Origin: Desulfovibrio sp.
Lineage (GTDB): Bacteria; Desulfobacterota; Desulfovibrionia; Desulfovibrionales; Desulfovibrionaceae
DNA length: 33,092 bases
Reading direction: 5' to 3'
Assembly: GCF_019424165.1 (NCBI RefSeq)
Contig: NZ_JAHZAA010000027.1
Span: forward strand, 1 to 33,092
Translations under genes and position numbers: made by a program
The notes under the pieces: generated by a model
What the model was told of the DNA's origin: nothing
Databases searched by the model: none
The model's input: the letters and a program-made list of their open reading frames with translations, nothing else
Part shown: positions 22,932-30,876 of the stretch, in pieces
Layout: each line of letters begins with the position of its first letter
Numbering within the stretch: position 1 is the stretch's first letter

Positions 22932-23699
22932 TCAGGCCCCGATAATTTGTAAGAAGCTTTGCGCCTCTAAAGAGGCTCCTCCTACCAAAAGACCATCCAC
23001 ATTGTCAAGGGCGATAAGTGCTCCGGCATTATCCGGCTTTACGCTGCCGCCATACAGAATAGGCAGTTTCTTGCCGGAATCGCCCACAAATTTTTCAAGC
23101 AAAGCCCGCGTAACGCCGTGTGCCTCGCGCACTTCACCGGGGCCGGCCACCTTGCCCGTGCCTATGGCCCACACGGGTTCGTAGGCGATGGCCAAGCGCC
23201 CCGGCAGAGTTTCACCAGTCATGCCGTCGGGTCTGGCTTCAAAAAAAGCAGTCAGCTGCCGCTCAAGCACCGCATAAAGGCTGCCCTGCTCACGCTCTTC
23301 AAGTTTTTCCCCTATGCAGAGCATGGTCTTGAGGCCATGGCTAAGGGCAAATACAGCCTTGCGGGCTACAAACGCATCACTTTCGCCAAAAACATGCCTG
23401 CGCTCGGAATGTCCGGCAAGCACCCACTGCGCCCCGAGATCCCGCAGCATATCAACAGAAATTTCTCCCGTAAAAGCACCTTCCGGCGCGGGATAAAAAT
23501 TTTGTCCACCCACAGCAAGTGCTTTTTTACCGGTAAATGCATGCACTACGCTCTCAATGGCGGTAAAAGGCGGAAAAACGATCACTTCGCGTCCCGCAGG
23601 CAAAATTTCAGGCAAAGCGGCCGCAAGCTCACCGGCGGTTGTGGCGGCCTGAGTACGGTCTTTGTACATCTTCCAGTTTGCAGCAATAATCTTGTGCAT
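22932..23699 (-). CDS. tpiA: Triose-phosphate isomerase
   Basis: A 255-residue TIM-barrel enzyme that interconverts dihydroxyacetone phosphate and glyceraldehyde-3-phosphate in glycolysis and gluconeogenesis. All catalytic residues are visible: Lys10 (AANWKMY), His97 (LAGHSERR) and Glu174 (AYEPVWAIGTG), followed by the phosphate-gripping loop 6 and YGGSVKPDN. Length is standard and the barrel appears intact. The ATG at 23699 follows GGGG by about 6 bases. It sits 18 bases after rimI and just before secG; pairing of tpiA and secG is common in bacteria and suggests one transcript ending at the 22449-22474 hairpin. Confidence 0.97.
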   Translation of the reverse strand: MHKIIAANWKMYKDRTQAATTAGELAAALPEILPAGREVIVFPPFTAIESVVHAFTGKKALAVGGQNFYPAPEGAFTGEISVDMLRDLGAQWVLAGHSERRHVFGESDAFVARKAVFALSHGLKTMLCIGEKLEEREQGSLYAVLERQLTAFFEARPDGMTGETLPGRLAIAYEPVWAIGTGKVAGPGEVREAHGVTRALLEKFVGDSGKKLPILYGGSVKPDNAGALIALDNVDGLLVGGASLEAQSFLQIIGA

Positions 23700-23717
23700 A
23701 ACATACCCCTTGCGGCG

Positions 23718-24191
23718 TTAAAGCTGACAGGAATTCAGCTCGCACTGGTAAATAAGGGCGTCTCCACCCGTATCGGCATAATACTTACGGCGCAGGCCGA
23801 CGCGTTTGAAGCCACAACGTTCGTACAGGCTAATGGCTGGTGTATTATTGTCCCGTACTTCAAGCAGAATTTTATGCATATCCATTTTACGCGCCAGACG
23901 CAAGACAGTACGCAGAATGCGTAAACCATGCCCCTGCCGTCGCAGGTGGGGCCGCACTGCCAGATTGAGTATTTCCAGCTCGTCTTCGGTATGATAGATG
24001 GAGATATAGCCTGCAAGGCTATTCTCGCAGCCCAGACCAAAGGCGGCGAACGCCTTTTGTCCGAAGGCGGCGCGGCATTGCTCTTCAGACCAGGGCAGAG
24101 TAAAACACTCCCGCTCAATGGCGGCCATTTCCACCGCGTGGCGCGCATCGAGCCGCAACATGCGCCACACTTGCCCCGTGGGTACACTCAT
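23718..24191 (-). CDS. rimI: Ribosomal-protein-alanine N-acetyltransferase RimI
   Basis: A 157-residue GNAT acetyltransferase. RimI acetylates the N-terminal alanine of ribosomal protein S18, and some relatives acetylate other N-termini. Evidence is the order of motifs: HAVEMAAIERECFTLPWSEEQ at the N-terminus (the RimI-like P-W-S), ELEILNLAVRPHLRRQGHG as the acetyl-CoA pyrophosphate loop (R-R-x-G-x-G), and NTPAISLYERCGFKRVGLRRKYY near the end. The start is an ATG with GGAAG about 8 bases upstream. The ATG shares the CATG tetranucleotide with a possible start of the divergent Nudix gene. RimI and TsaB/TsaD are often neighbours, but those are not in this window. Confidence 0.9.
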   Translation of the reverse strand: MSVPTGQVWRMLRLDARHAVEMAAIERECFTLPWSEEQCRAAFGQKAFAAFGLGCENSLAGYISIYHTEDELEILNLAVRPHLRRQGHGLRILRTVLRLARKMDMHKILLEVRDNNTPAISLYERCGFKRVGLRRKYYADTGGDALIYQCELNSCQL

Positions 24192-24705
24192 GAAAATGCT
24201 TCCTTATAGCGGCCTGAAAAATCCTGACCACAGTCTTGAGGTGGTGGATAATGAAAACAGGCCATTATGCATAATGCCTGACGAGGCTGTCATCCGCCAG
24301 CGCTTGCCGCATCGCGCGGTAGCCTTGCTTGTGCGAGACAAAAACGGACAGGCCCTGCTGACACGGACCAGCCAGGGCTGGTGCTTTTCGTCTCATGGCC
24401 GCGTGCCTGCCGGTATGGCTTGTGAATGCCGCGCCAGGGAAATTCTGCTCAATGACTGGGGGCATGAGGGAAAGCAGATTTCTGCCCTTGGACTCATAGC
24501 CCCTGGCCCTGAAAACGGTGAGACATTCTTACGCCTGTTTACGGCCAGGTTGCCGCGCACCGTCATTGCCGCCAGCGCTGCCGACCAGGACCGTCACCTG
24601 CTGGTAGACCGGGATGAACTCAAGGGGCTGGGAGCGCACTTTGCAGACCTGCTTTCCCCTCTCATGCGCGCCGCCATACAAAGAGGCTATCTTTTTCCAG
24701 ATTGA
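24190..24705 (+). CDS. Nudix-fold protein with degenerate catalytic box
   Basis: A ~171-residue protein with the fold context of isopentenyl-diphosphate-isomerase-like Nudix proteins: SLEVVDNENRPLCIM, then LPHRAVALLVRDKNGQALLT. The Nudix box is abnormal. Aligned without gaps from the conserved G-E to the last G, the segment GMACECRAREILLNDWG replaces the first Glu with Met, the R-E pair with E-I, and the metal-binding E-E with N-D. Hydrolysis is therefore doubtful, and a binding or regulatory role is possible. Start is uncertain: ATG at 24190 or 24196 (ATGAAAATG), neither with a clear ribosome binding site; ATG at 24274 would cut off conserved residues. It diverges from rimI and converges with suhB. 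Confidence 0.8.
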   Translation: MKMLPYSGLKNPDHSLEVVDNENRPLCIMPDEAVIRQRLPHRAVALLVRDKNGQALLTRTSQGWCFSSHGRVPAGMACECRAREILLNDWGHEGKQISALGLIAPGPENGETFLRLFTARLPRTVIAASAADQDRHLLVDRDELKGLGAHFADLLSPLMRAAIQRGYLFPD

Positions 24706-24758
24706 TTCCGCCCGCCCCGCCCTGGGGAGATACCCACAGGGTGTCATACCAAAACTCT

Positions 24759-25544
24759 TTAGCTGGTAGGACTCAGCAAATCTACGGCCAGGGCATGCAG
24801 ACGTCCGTTGCTGGCAAGCAAGGGTTCGCCAAATTCCAGCGGATCGCCGTCAAGGTTGCTTACACGCCCGCCAGCCTCTTCGACCAGCAACATGCCTGCG
24901 GCATAGTCCCAGGGCTTGAGCCCGGCCTCATAAAAAATGTCCAGCTTGCCGCAAGCGACATAGGCAAGGTCGATAGAGGCCGCGCCGATACGTCGCACTC
25001 CCTGGGCAATGGGCAGCACCAGGGCAAGTCGCTCCATAACCTCAGGCAAGCGCGCGGCAATATCATAGGGAAAGCCCGTACCCACAAGGGCGTCGCCCAG
25101 GCTGTCCACCCCGCTGACTGCAATGCGGGAGTCATTACAAAACGCGCCATGCCCACGCGCTGTCCAGTAACAACGACGCAGCATCGGCACGTTCACAACG
25201 CCAAGCTCAACACGTCCCTGATGCCATAATGCCACAGATGTACCTACCTGGGGGATACGGTGTACGAGATTTGTCGTGCCGTCCACAGGGTCAATAATCC
25301 AGCAGGTATCCGTGGGGGCGGAATCTTCCTGACTGCTTTCTTCAGCCAAAAAGCACGCTCCCGGCACAAGCTCGGCGAGCTTTTCTTTCAAAAAATTTTC
25401 AACGGCCAGATCTGTCTGGGTTACCAGATCAATACTGCCCTTATGACGGACATTACTGGGTTGAAACCAGTGTTCACGCACGATTTCGCCGCTTTGCAGC
25501 ACGATGTCTACACAGCGCTTGAGAACGGAATCAACATCAATCAT
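24759..25544 (-). CDS. suhB: Inositol monophosphatase family protein (SuhB-like)
   Basis: A 261-residue magnesium-dependent phosphatase. The family motifs are complete: LAEES with the metal-binding Glu, then WIIDPVDGTTNLVHRIP carrying the two metal aspartates and the threonine, a GHGAFCN segment, and the C-terminal KPWDYAAGMLLVEEAGG with the third aspartate. The family dephosphorylates inositol-1-phosphate and related sugar phosphates; the E. coli homologue SuhB also acts in rRNA antitermination, so the role could be catalytic, regulatory or both. The ATG follows AAGGA by about 7 bases. Its upstream region is a ~0.5-kb stretch without a supported gene. It ends 53 bases from the convergent Nudix gene with no obvious terminator between. 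Confidence 0.92.
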   Translation of the reverse strand: MIDVDSVLKRCVDIVLQSGEIVREHWFQPSNVRHKGSIDLVTQTDLAVENFLKEKLAELVPGACFLAEESSQEDSAPTDTCWIIDPVDGTTNLVHRIPQVGTSVALWHQGRVELGVVNVPMLRRCYWTARGHGAFCNDSRIAVSGVDSLGDALVGTGFPYDIAARLPEVMERLALVLPIAQGVRRIGAASIDLAYVACGKLDIFYEAGLKPWDYAAGMLLVEEAGGRVSNLDGDPLEFGEPLLASNGRLHALAVDLLSPTS

Positions 25545-25578
25545 GGTAAATCCTTGGACATTGACTGACAGGGCATGA

Positions 25579-25610
25579 CCGCCAGCCGGACGTTCCGGCC
25601 ATAAGGGCGG
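25579..25610 (-). promoter_or_regulatory. Nested inverted repeats in the suhB leader
   Basis: GCCGGA-CGT-TCCGGC (25585-25599) is an exact 6-bp dyad, enclosed by CCGCC (25579-25583) and GGCGG (25606-25610). It is centred about 50 bases upstream of the suhB start codon. It could be an operator or a leader hairpin. Confidence 0.35.
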
Positions 25611-25830
25611 CGAGAAAGCATTACGGTTACCCGTTGCCTGTGCAGCGCTGAACGGCCACAGTCACAGGGCAAATATATTCCACGGGCAACATGAACACGT
25701 TTATCATCGAAAGGCATCAACCGTCATGCCCAAATTTTCAACACATCCTCGCGCGGACCTGACAAGGCCGCTTGCCAGCCGTTAGCCCGCACCTTTGGGA
25801 CAGCCGGCCTGCATGTAACATATTGCAAAC

Positions 25831-25859
25831 ATTATAAAAAAATTTACGACCTAACGCAC
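25831..25859 (-). promoter_or_regulatory. Possible promoter with consensus -10 upstream of suhB
   Basis: The minus strand reads TATAAT (25836-25831) after a T-rich spacer. At 17 bases further upstream only a weak GTGCGT is found, so the -35 is poor. If used, the suhB leader would be close to 280 bases. Confidence 0.25.
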
Positions 25860-26062
25860 TGATATAAGTATTTTGTATACGTCCACGCAGGTACTGCAAG
25901 AAAAACAGGGGATTTTCCATACGTCAGCAGCATGTACTCTCAGCAAATCAGCCTGAAACTTCACTTGTTGCATGTATCAGAGTGAGCCACAGAAAGGCTG
26001 CGCAAACGGCGCAAACACTTTTCGCGACAGGTAGCGCCCTTGGCGCAGGGAGTTGGGAGCAG

Positions 26063-27088
26063 TTAATTGATAAAAACGGAGCGGTACGTTTCACGGTCAA
26101 GCATGGCCCTGGCAGTGCCGCGCAGCACGGTGGTAAGCGGGTCCTTGTCCACAAAAACCTTGAGACGGGTTTCGCGGGAAAGATACTGATCAAGCCCCTT
26201 CAGCAGTGAACCGCCGCCGGCCATAAGCATGCCGTTGCGATAGATATCCGCCGCCAGCTCCGGAGGCGTTTTTTCAAGCGCGCGCAGCACAACTTCCAGA
26301 ATGGCCTGCACAGGTTCACGCAGTGCTTCGCGAATATGCGCTTCGCTTACCTTGACCACGCGTGGGCAGCCGCGCACCATGTCTTTACCTGAAACTTCAA
26401 GAATGGGCGCATTGGGCATGGGAACCGCCGCGCCAATGATTTTTTTAACATTTTCAGCAGTATTGTCACCCACTTCCATACGAAAAGCATCACGCATAAA
26501 ACGCTGCACCGCCAAATTCATTGTATCGCCAGCCACCCGGACGGATTGGGAGTTGGCAACGCCCGACAGCGTAATGACAGCCACTTCGCTTGTGCCTCCG
26601 CCAATATCCAGCACCAGGTTGCCCAACGGTTCGTGAATGGGCAGGTCAGCCCCTATGGCAGCGGCCATTGGCTCCTCTATCATGGCGATATCAACAACCC
26701 CTGCCAACATGGCGGAATCAATGACAGCCCTTTTTTCTACCTGGGTGATGCCGGTGGGGATGCAGATGACCATGGATGGCCTGACCATGCGCAGGCCGCT
26801 GATGGCCTTTTGTACAAAATAGGAAATCATGGCCCGGGTGACGTCAAAATCCGCGATAACGCCGTCTTTCATGGGCCGTACCGCGCGAATGCTCCGTGGA
26901 GTGCGGCCGATATATTCCTTGGCGGCAGCGCCCACAGCCAGGACTTTGCCCGTATTTGCATCAAGAGCCACTACTGAGGGTTCATTAACAACAATGCCAT
27001 GCGCCCTGGTGTAAAGCAAAGTATTGGCCGTACCCAGGTCCATAGCGATGTCTTTGGACAAAAAGCGGAAAAGACGCCGCAAAAACAT
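26063..27088 (-). CDS. mreB: Rod shape-determining protein MreB
   Basis: A 341-residue bacterial actin. Filaments under the inner membrane guide the elongation machinery and give rod shape. The actin-fold motifs are intact: phosphate-1 AMDLGTANTLLY near residue 15, VICIPTGITQVEKRAV, the phosphate-2 LVLDIGGGTSEVAV, a conserved GAAVPMPNAPILEVSGKD, and the adenosine loop LMAGGGSLLKGL. The N-terminus MFLRRLFRFLS forms a short amphipathic, basic helix likely used for membrane binding. It starts 2 bases after the stop of the double-GAF gene, with no strong Shine-Dalgarno site, so it is probably translated by coupling. No mreC or mreD follows; a non-coding stretch does. Confidence 0.96.
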   Translation of the reverse strand: MFLRRLFRFLSKDIAMDLGTANTLLYTRAHGIVVNEPSVVALDANTGKVLAVGAAAKEYIGRTPRSIRAVRPMKDGVIADFDVTRAMISYFVQKAISGLRMVRPSMVICIPTGITQVEKRAVIDSAMLAGVVDIAMIEEPMAAAIGADLPIHEPLGNLVLDIGGGTSEVAVITLSGVANSQSVRVAGDTMNLAVQRFMRDAFRMEVGDNTAENVKKIIGAAVPMPNAPILEVSGKDMVRGCPRVVKVSEAHIREALREPVQAILEVVLRALEKTPPELAADIYRNGMLMAGGGSLLKGLDQYLSRETRLKVFVDKDPLTTVLRGTARAMLDRETYRSVFIN

Positions 27089-27090
27089 GA

Positions 27091-28128
27091 CTAGTATTCT
27101 TTTTCTGGTGGCATGGGCGCACTGTCCGGGTCATATGCCTGGGGTCCGTCGTTATGCACTCTGGCCTTGGGCAGCATGCCGCGAAGGCGGACCTTGAGGT
27201 ACAGATTTTCAAGAAACAGGGCCAGATGATCAACAGCCTGACGCACAAAACTGCGCATGGATTCATCAATCTGCCGCGGTTGCGTATGGGCCAGGCACAA
27301 AACGCCGCGCGTGCTCTTGTTGACCATTACCGGCATACAGATGGCAGCCTGAAAATCCGGCATGTCAGGCAGTTTGCCAAAAAGCACAGCCGAGGGCGCG
27401 CCTTCCACGCCTTCGGCCATGACAGGCTGGTCATTACGGAAAACCCAGCCCGTGATGCCGCTGCCCATGGGCAGAATCAGCGGTTCCGGCCCTTCAAGCA
27501 GCAGGCGCACAGACTCGGCCTCAACGCAGTATGTTTCGCCCGGCGTATCAACAGAGGCAAAAGCGCAGTAGTCAAAACCGGTGGCTTCAACCATAATGCG
27601 CAGATAGTTTTGCAAAAATTGCGGCCAGCGCTTGTAACGGAAGCGCAGATCCTGAATAACCCCAAGTTCCACAAAATAACGCGGGATGTCCCCGGCAAGC
27701 TCCTGACGCCCCCTGCTGCCCTGCTGGCGGGCCACAAGTTCGGCGAACATCTGAAGTATCTTGTGATCTTTGTCAGAAAAAGAATATTGCCGCTTGCTGT
27801 CAACGCACAGCGCGCCGCCGGTAGGCACGGGGCAGCCCATGAAAGCCTTGATACTGGCTTCTTCTCCGCCGGAATAATAACCAAGGTTGCTCTGTCGCTG
27901 ATCAAAATTGGGAACGAGCAGGGGCTGGCGATTGCGTACAATCCAGCCAACAAGCCCCTTGCCGGGCAGCACGGTAGAATTGCCGCCGACCTTGTCGCCC
28001 AGGCTGAACGAAGCTGCCAGATGATGTAATTCGCCCTCTTCGTCGGGCAGGAACAATACAACGGAATACGCGTCAAAAACGCTGCAAACGATACTGAGTA
28101 TATGCTTTTCCAATGTGTTTTCAGTCAT
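27091..28128 (-). CDS. Double-GAF-domain protein
   Basis: A 345-residue protein with two GAF-like domains. The first (about 5-140) reads AYSVVLFLPDEEGELHHLA, then GKGLVGWIVRNRQPLLVPNF and ALCVDSKRQYSFSDKDHKIL. The second (about 170-320) has GFDYCAFASV, then GSGITGWVFRNDQPVMAEG and ICMPVMVNKSTRGVLCLAH. GAF domains bind small molecules such as cyclic nucleotides or haem, or serve as dimer parts. No output domain (kinase, GGDEF, HTH) is visible, so it may act by protein contact. The tail is Pro-rich and disordered. Start: ATG at 28128 begins at the first conserved helix, but in-frame starts exist at 28185 and further upstream, none with a good ribosome site. It is directly coupled to mreB. Confidence 0.85.
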   Translation of the reverse strand: MTENTLEKHILSIVCSVFDAYSVVLFLPDEEGELHHLAASFSLGDKVGGNSTVLPGKGLVGWIVRNRQPLLVPNFDQRQSNLGYYSGGEEASIKAFMGCPVPTGGALCVDSKRQYSFSDKDHKILQMFAELVARQQGSRGRQELAGDIPRYFVELGVIQDLRFRYKRWPQFLQNYLRIMVEATGFDYCAFASVDTPGETYCVEAESVRLLLEGPEPLILPMGSGITGWVFRNDQPVMAEGVEGAPSAVLFGKLPDMPDFQAAICMPVMVNKSTRGVLCLAHTQPRQIDESMRSFVRQAVDHLALFLENLYLKVRLRGMLPKARVHNDGPQAYDPDSAPMPPEKEY

Positions 28129-28349
28129 GATGATGCGGGTTTTATGGTGAAGCGGGCTGGCCGCGTGAATATCTGAGAAGCACATTTCTTGTAGCAAAGC
28201 GTACCGCCCCCGGCAACTGCTTTTGCGCCGTTTCAAGGCAGAGGCCAAACGGTTTTCGGGGAAAAGCAGCCGATTTTTGTCATTCTGAAACAGGGGTAAA
28301 TGCCCCCGCATGGTGAAAAATGCTTATTTACCTGTAGTGACTACTGGAA

Positions 28350-28364
28350 TTATTTTTAAAATAA
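28350..28364 (+). promoter_or_regulatory. AT-only palindrome before the 572-aa gene
   Basis: TTATTTT-T-AAAATAA is an exact 7-bp inverted repeat in a strongly AT-rich stretch (28310-28382), followed by TATAAA. It lies about 40 bases upstream of the start codon. The position suits an operator or an upstream promoter element. Confidence 0.35.
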
Positions 28365-28402
28365 GTATAAAAAATTAAAAAATCAGGGATCAGGATACGC
28401 GG

Positions 28403-30121
28403 ATGATAAAATGGCAAGAGGTCTTCAGCAAAAATGGTCACCCCTGGAAGGACGCAACCTGCCTGTCCGCTCCGGTGGCCATAAGCGACCTTGCGTCACT
28501 CAAGCATTTTCTTGATGCCGTGCACATACGGTTTTGCCTGGTAAAGCCCTATCAGGAAAATAAAAACTACCCTGTTGTCGAAGGGCGCGAACTTCTGCCC
28601 TCTTTTGACAATGACATGTTTGAATACAAAGACCTGCCCGGCTTTGCCATGGTGGCCTTTGCCCGCCAGCTCGACTATTTCTCTGAAATATTCCAATTCG
28701 ACAAACTCCACCCTGTCATAACAGAGGGTGAAGGGGCCAGCTGCCCGCTGGAAAACCAGGTAATGGGGCAGAACCTGCAAACCCTTGCCTCCCGCCTGCC
28801 GCGCATGCATCAGGAGGTGTTCCGCCACCAGTTTCGCTCTACTGACACGGTGCTGCTTGAAAACTATCCGGCACTCATGTCCTACCTGCTCAATATGGAC
28901 AGGGCACAGGTTTTGGCCTGGGATGCTGACAACCAGTTTCATCTCGCCGGAATTTTTGCCTCTTTTCCTTCCGACATTGATAGCGAGCTCAAGCGCTTCG
29001 GTATACGCATAGGCAAGTTTGTCTATGGCGATAGTGACATTTATGAGCGAAACCGCATGTTTGTCTATCAATACCTCATGGAGCTTTACGGCTTCCCCAT
29101 TGTGTCTGAGCGGCGCACGTCCAGCGCGCTGTTTTCTCGTAAGCTCCACAAGATGGGCGAACATTTTCTTTTGCGCGTTCTTGGCCAGACAGACCGGACC
29201 ATCACAACGTATACCGCCACTGGGGAGAACATGCGTTATCCCCTGTTGGAAAAAGTGGCTCTGGTCGCGGTGGATGCCGATCACGACGAGGCGCTTGAAA
29301 TTATTGACCGTGACGGTTTTTTTCTCGACAAGCCCCGGCGTGTGGTCATCCTGCGGGTACGATACCGCCAACACAGCTTTGATTCCAGCAACGTGCGCCA
29401 GGACCGCGCCCTTTCGGTGGTAGCCCAGGAAGTGTTGCACCCCCTTACCGGCGAACCGCTCAAGGGGCTGAACCTTATCAAAGACACTTCGAATATGTTT
29501 TTGCGCCTCAATGACATTGTGCGGGGCGAGTTTACCGGACGGATCATCTTCAGACGCACCGAGGTGGTGGAAAACACCGATACCCACGAAAAGCGCCTTA
29601 AGTTCCTGTACAGCTGGCTCACCAAGCATCAACGCCGCATGATCAGCTACAGTGATGAATTTTTTGCAAATGTCAGCAAGGTGTTGTGCAACTATCTTTA
29701 TTCACCTGACAACGACGAAGTGTTTGACGGGCTGCGTGAACTTTACCAAGACGTATGCACGCGCTTCAGCTATATTCAGCAAGCCAGACGTGTGCGTATT
29801 CTTGAAGACCTGTGCGCTCGCTCCTGCAAAGGAGTGCACCTCACGTATCGGCAGATGATGAGGGAAGCAGTGGCCCTGCTCAACGAACTGAAATTCGAGA
29901 TTGTCAACTTCTTTCCGGCGCTGGTTGACGCTGTTATTGACTGCGTTGAAAAAATTTTGCGAGACCGCTACCTTCAGCGTCAGTATCTGGAACCGCCAGA
30001 AGACAGCCTTACCCCGGCCGGACTGGAAATTCGCAAGAACTACGGACGCCTCGTCTCCCTTTTGGATGGCTTCAAGGCCGTGCGCAAGGCGAGAACGGGC
30101 AAGGAAAATATTTTAGCATGA
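28403..30121 (+). CDS. Uncharacterised 572-aa protein
   Basis: Not recognised. A soluble protein with no signal peptide or membrane helix, of mixed alpha/beta character, rich in aromatic and charged residues. Segments that look conserved by composition are AFARQLDYFSEIFQFDKLHP, RFGIRIGKFVYGDSDIYERN, and VRGEFTGRIIFRRTEVVE; the last ~150 residues are helical (RRVRILEDLCARSCKGVHLT, then VDAVIDCVEKILRDRYL). Scattered cysteines do not form an obvious metal motif, and no Walker or HD motif is seen. The ATG has AGGA about 8 bases upstream. The stop overlaps rsmE by 4 bases (ATGA), so it is part of the rsmE-rarA-plsC chain. AT-rich upstream DNA suggests a promoter. Confidence 0.85.
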   Translation: MIKWQEVFSKNGHPWKDATCLSAPVAISDLASLKHFLDAVHIRFCLVKPYQENKNYPVVEGRELLPSFDNDMFEYKDLPGFAMVAFARQLDYFSEIFQFDKLHPVITEGEGASCPLENQVMGQNLQTLASRLPRMHQEVFRHQFRSTDTVLLENYPALMSYLLNMDRAQVLAWDADNQFHLAGIFASFPSDIDSELKRFGIRIGKFVYGDSDIYERNRMFVYQYLMELYGFPIVSERRTSSALFSRKLHKMGEHFLLRVLGQTDRTITTYTATGENMRYPLLEKVALVAVDADHDEALEIIDRDGFFLDKPRRVVILRVRYRQHSFDSSNVRQDRALSVVAQEVLHPLTGEPLKGLNLIKDTSNMFLRLNDIVRGEFTGRIIFRRTEVVENTDTHEKRLKFLYSWLTKHQRRMISYSDEFFANVSKVLCNYLYSPDNDEVFDGLRELYQDVCTRFSYIQQARRVRILEDLCARSCKGVHLTYRQMMREAVALLNELKFEIVNFFPALVDAVIDCVEKILRDRYLQRQYLEPPEDSLTPAGLEIRKNYGRLVSLLDGFKAVRKARTGKENILA

Positions 30122-30876
30122 GTTTAGCCTTTTTTTACCTTGCTCCTGAAAAATGGGCAAAGGAAGTTTGTCTTGAAGACCAGGAAGCCCGCCACCTGAG
30201 CCAGGTTTTGCGCCTTGGCCCCGGAAGTGAGGTGGGGCTGCTGGATGGCCGGGGCCGCAAGGGGCGCTTTATTGTACGCAAGGCAGGTAAAAAAAACGTT
30301 CAGCTTGAATGCATCAGCGAAGAGCGTTTACCGCCGCCAGAAGCCCGGGCTATCGTAGCCCTTGCGTTCAGCAAGGCTGTGCGACGGGGATTTTTTATGG
30401 AAAAGGCCGTAGAGCTGGGTGCGCACGGCATATGGCTTTGGCAGGGCGACCACAGCCAGGGCAAACTTTCAGCCGCTGCCGAAGAAGCGTGCCATGGTCA
30501 GCTTGTGGCCGGGGCCAAGCAGTGCGGCAACCCCTGGCTGCCCGAAATACGCGGTCTCGCCAATGGCGTTGACGAATTGACGGATCTTGCCGCCGGGGCC
30601 GATCACCGGATATTGCCGTGGGAAGCTCAGGATAATGTACCCATGCTTACCCCTGCGTTGGCAGGGCGACCGGGCCTGAGCGTGTATGTTATCGGGCCTG
30701 AAGGCGGTTTTTCATCACGTGAACTGGATGTGCTTGAGCGATCCGGCTTTATTGCTGTAAGCCTGGGAGCCCGTGTGCTGCGTTGCGAGACCGCGGCCAC
30801 CCTGTGCCTGGGGCTGCACTGGTGGGCTTCGCAATTGCCCGAAAAGACCTGCCTACAAACGGAGCCTGGGGCATGA
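30118..30876 (+). CDS. rsmE: 16S rRNA (uracil-1498-N3)-methyltransferase
   Basis: A 252-residue SPOUT-class methyltransferase that methylates N3 of U1498 in 16S rRNA. The N-terminal PUA-like part (residues ~1-70: HLSQVLRLGPGSEVGLLDG) is followed by the catalytic trefoil-knot domain. The signature is near the end: VYVIGPEGGFSSRELDVL and SLGARVLRCETAATLCLG, with the SAM-binding glycines. Upstream FSKAVRRGFFMEKAVELGAH matches the usual K-x-x-R ... EKA-x-ELG block (normally a K rather than R in the second position). The start ATG overlaps the preceding gene and the stop overlaps rarA (ATGA at 30873-30876), showing a coupled operon. Confidence 0.94.
   Translation: MSLAFFYLAPEKWAKEVCLEDQEARHLSQVLRLGPGSEVGLLDGRGRKGRFIVRKAGKKNVQLECISEERLPPPEARAIVALAFSKAVRRGFFMEKAVELGAHGIWLWQGDHSQGKLSAAAEEACHGQLVAGAKQCGNPWLPEIRGLANGVDELTDLAAGADHRILPWEAQDNVPMLTPALAGRPGLSVYVIGPEGGFSSRELDVLERSGFIAVSLGARVLRCETAATLCLGLHWWASQLPEKTCLQTEPGA

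Larger units (their letters stand above)
25545..26062. other. 518-base intergenic region between suhB and mreB
   Basis: No reading frame here has a ribosome binding site or family-like sequence. On the minus strand it would be the downstream part of mreB and the leader of suhB. It holds a TATAAT at 25831-25836 (minus), nested inverted repeats at 25579-25610, and short GC stems soon after the mreB stop. I cannot match it to a tRNA, 6S, RNase P or other known RNA by eye. Confidence 0.6.

Noticed and set aside
24706..24758. Terminator between the convergent Nudix and suhB genes
   Set aside because: Only a short CCCTG/CAGGG pairing with no T-run is present, too weak to call.
28496..29632. 378-codon minus-strand frame opposite the 572-aa gene
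   Set aside because: The plus-strand frame is longer, has a ribosome site and an ATGA junction with rsmE. The minus frame looks like a high-GC shadow.
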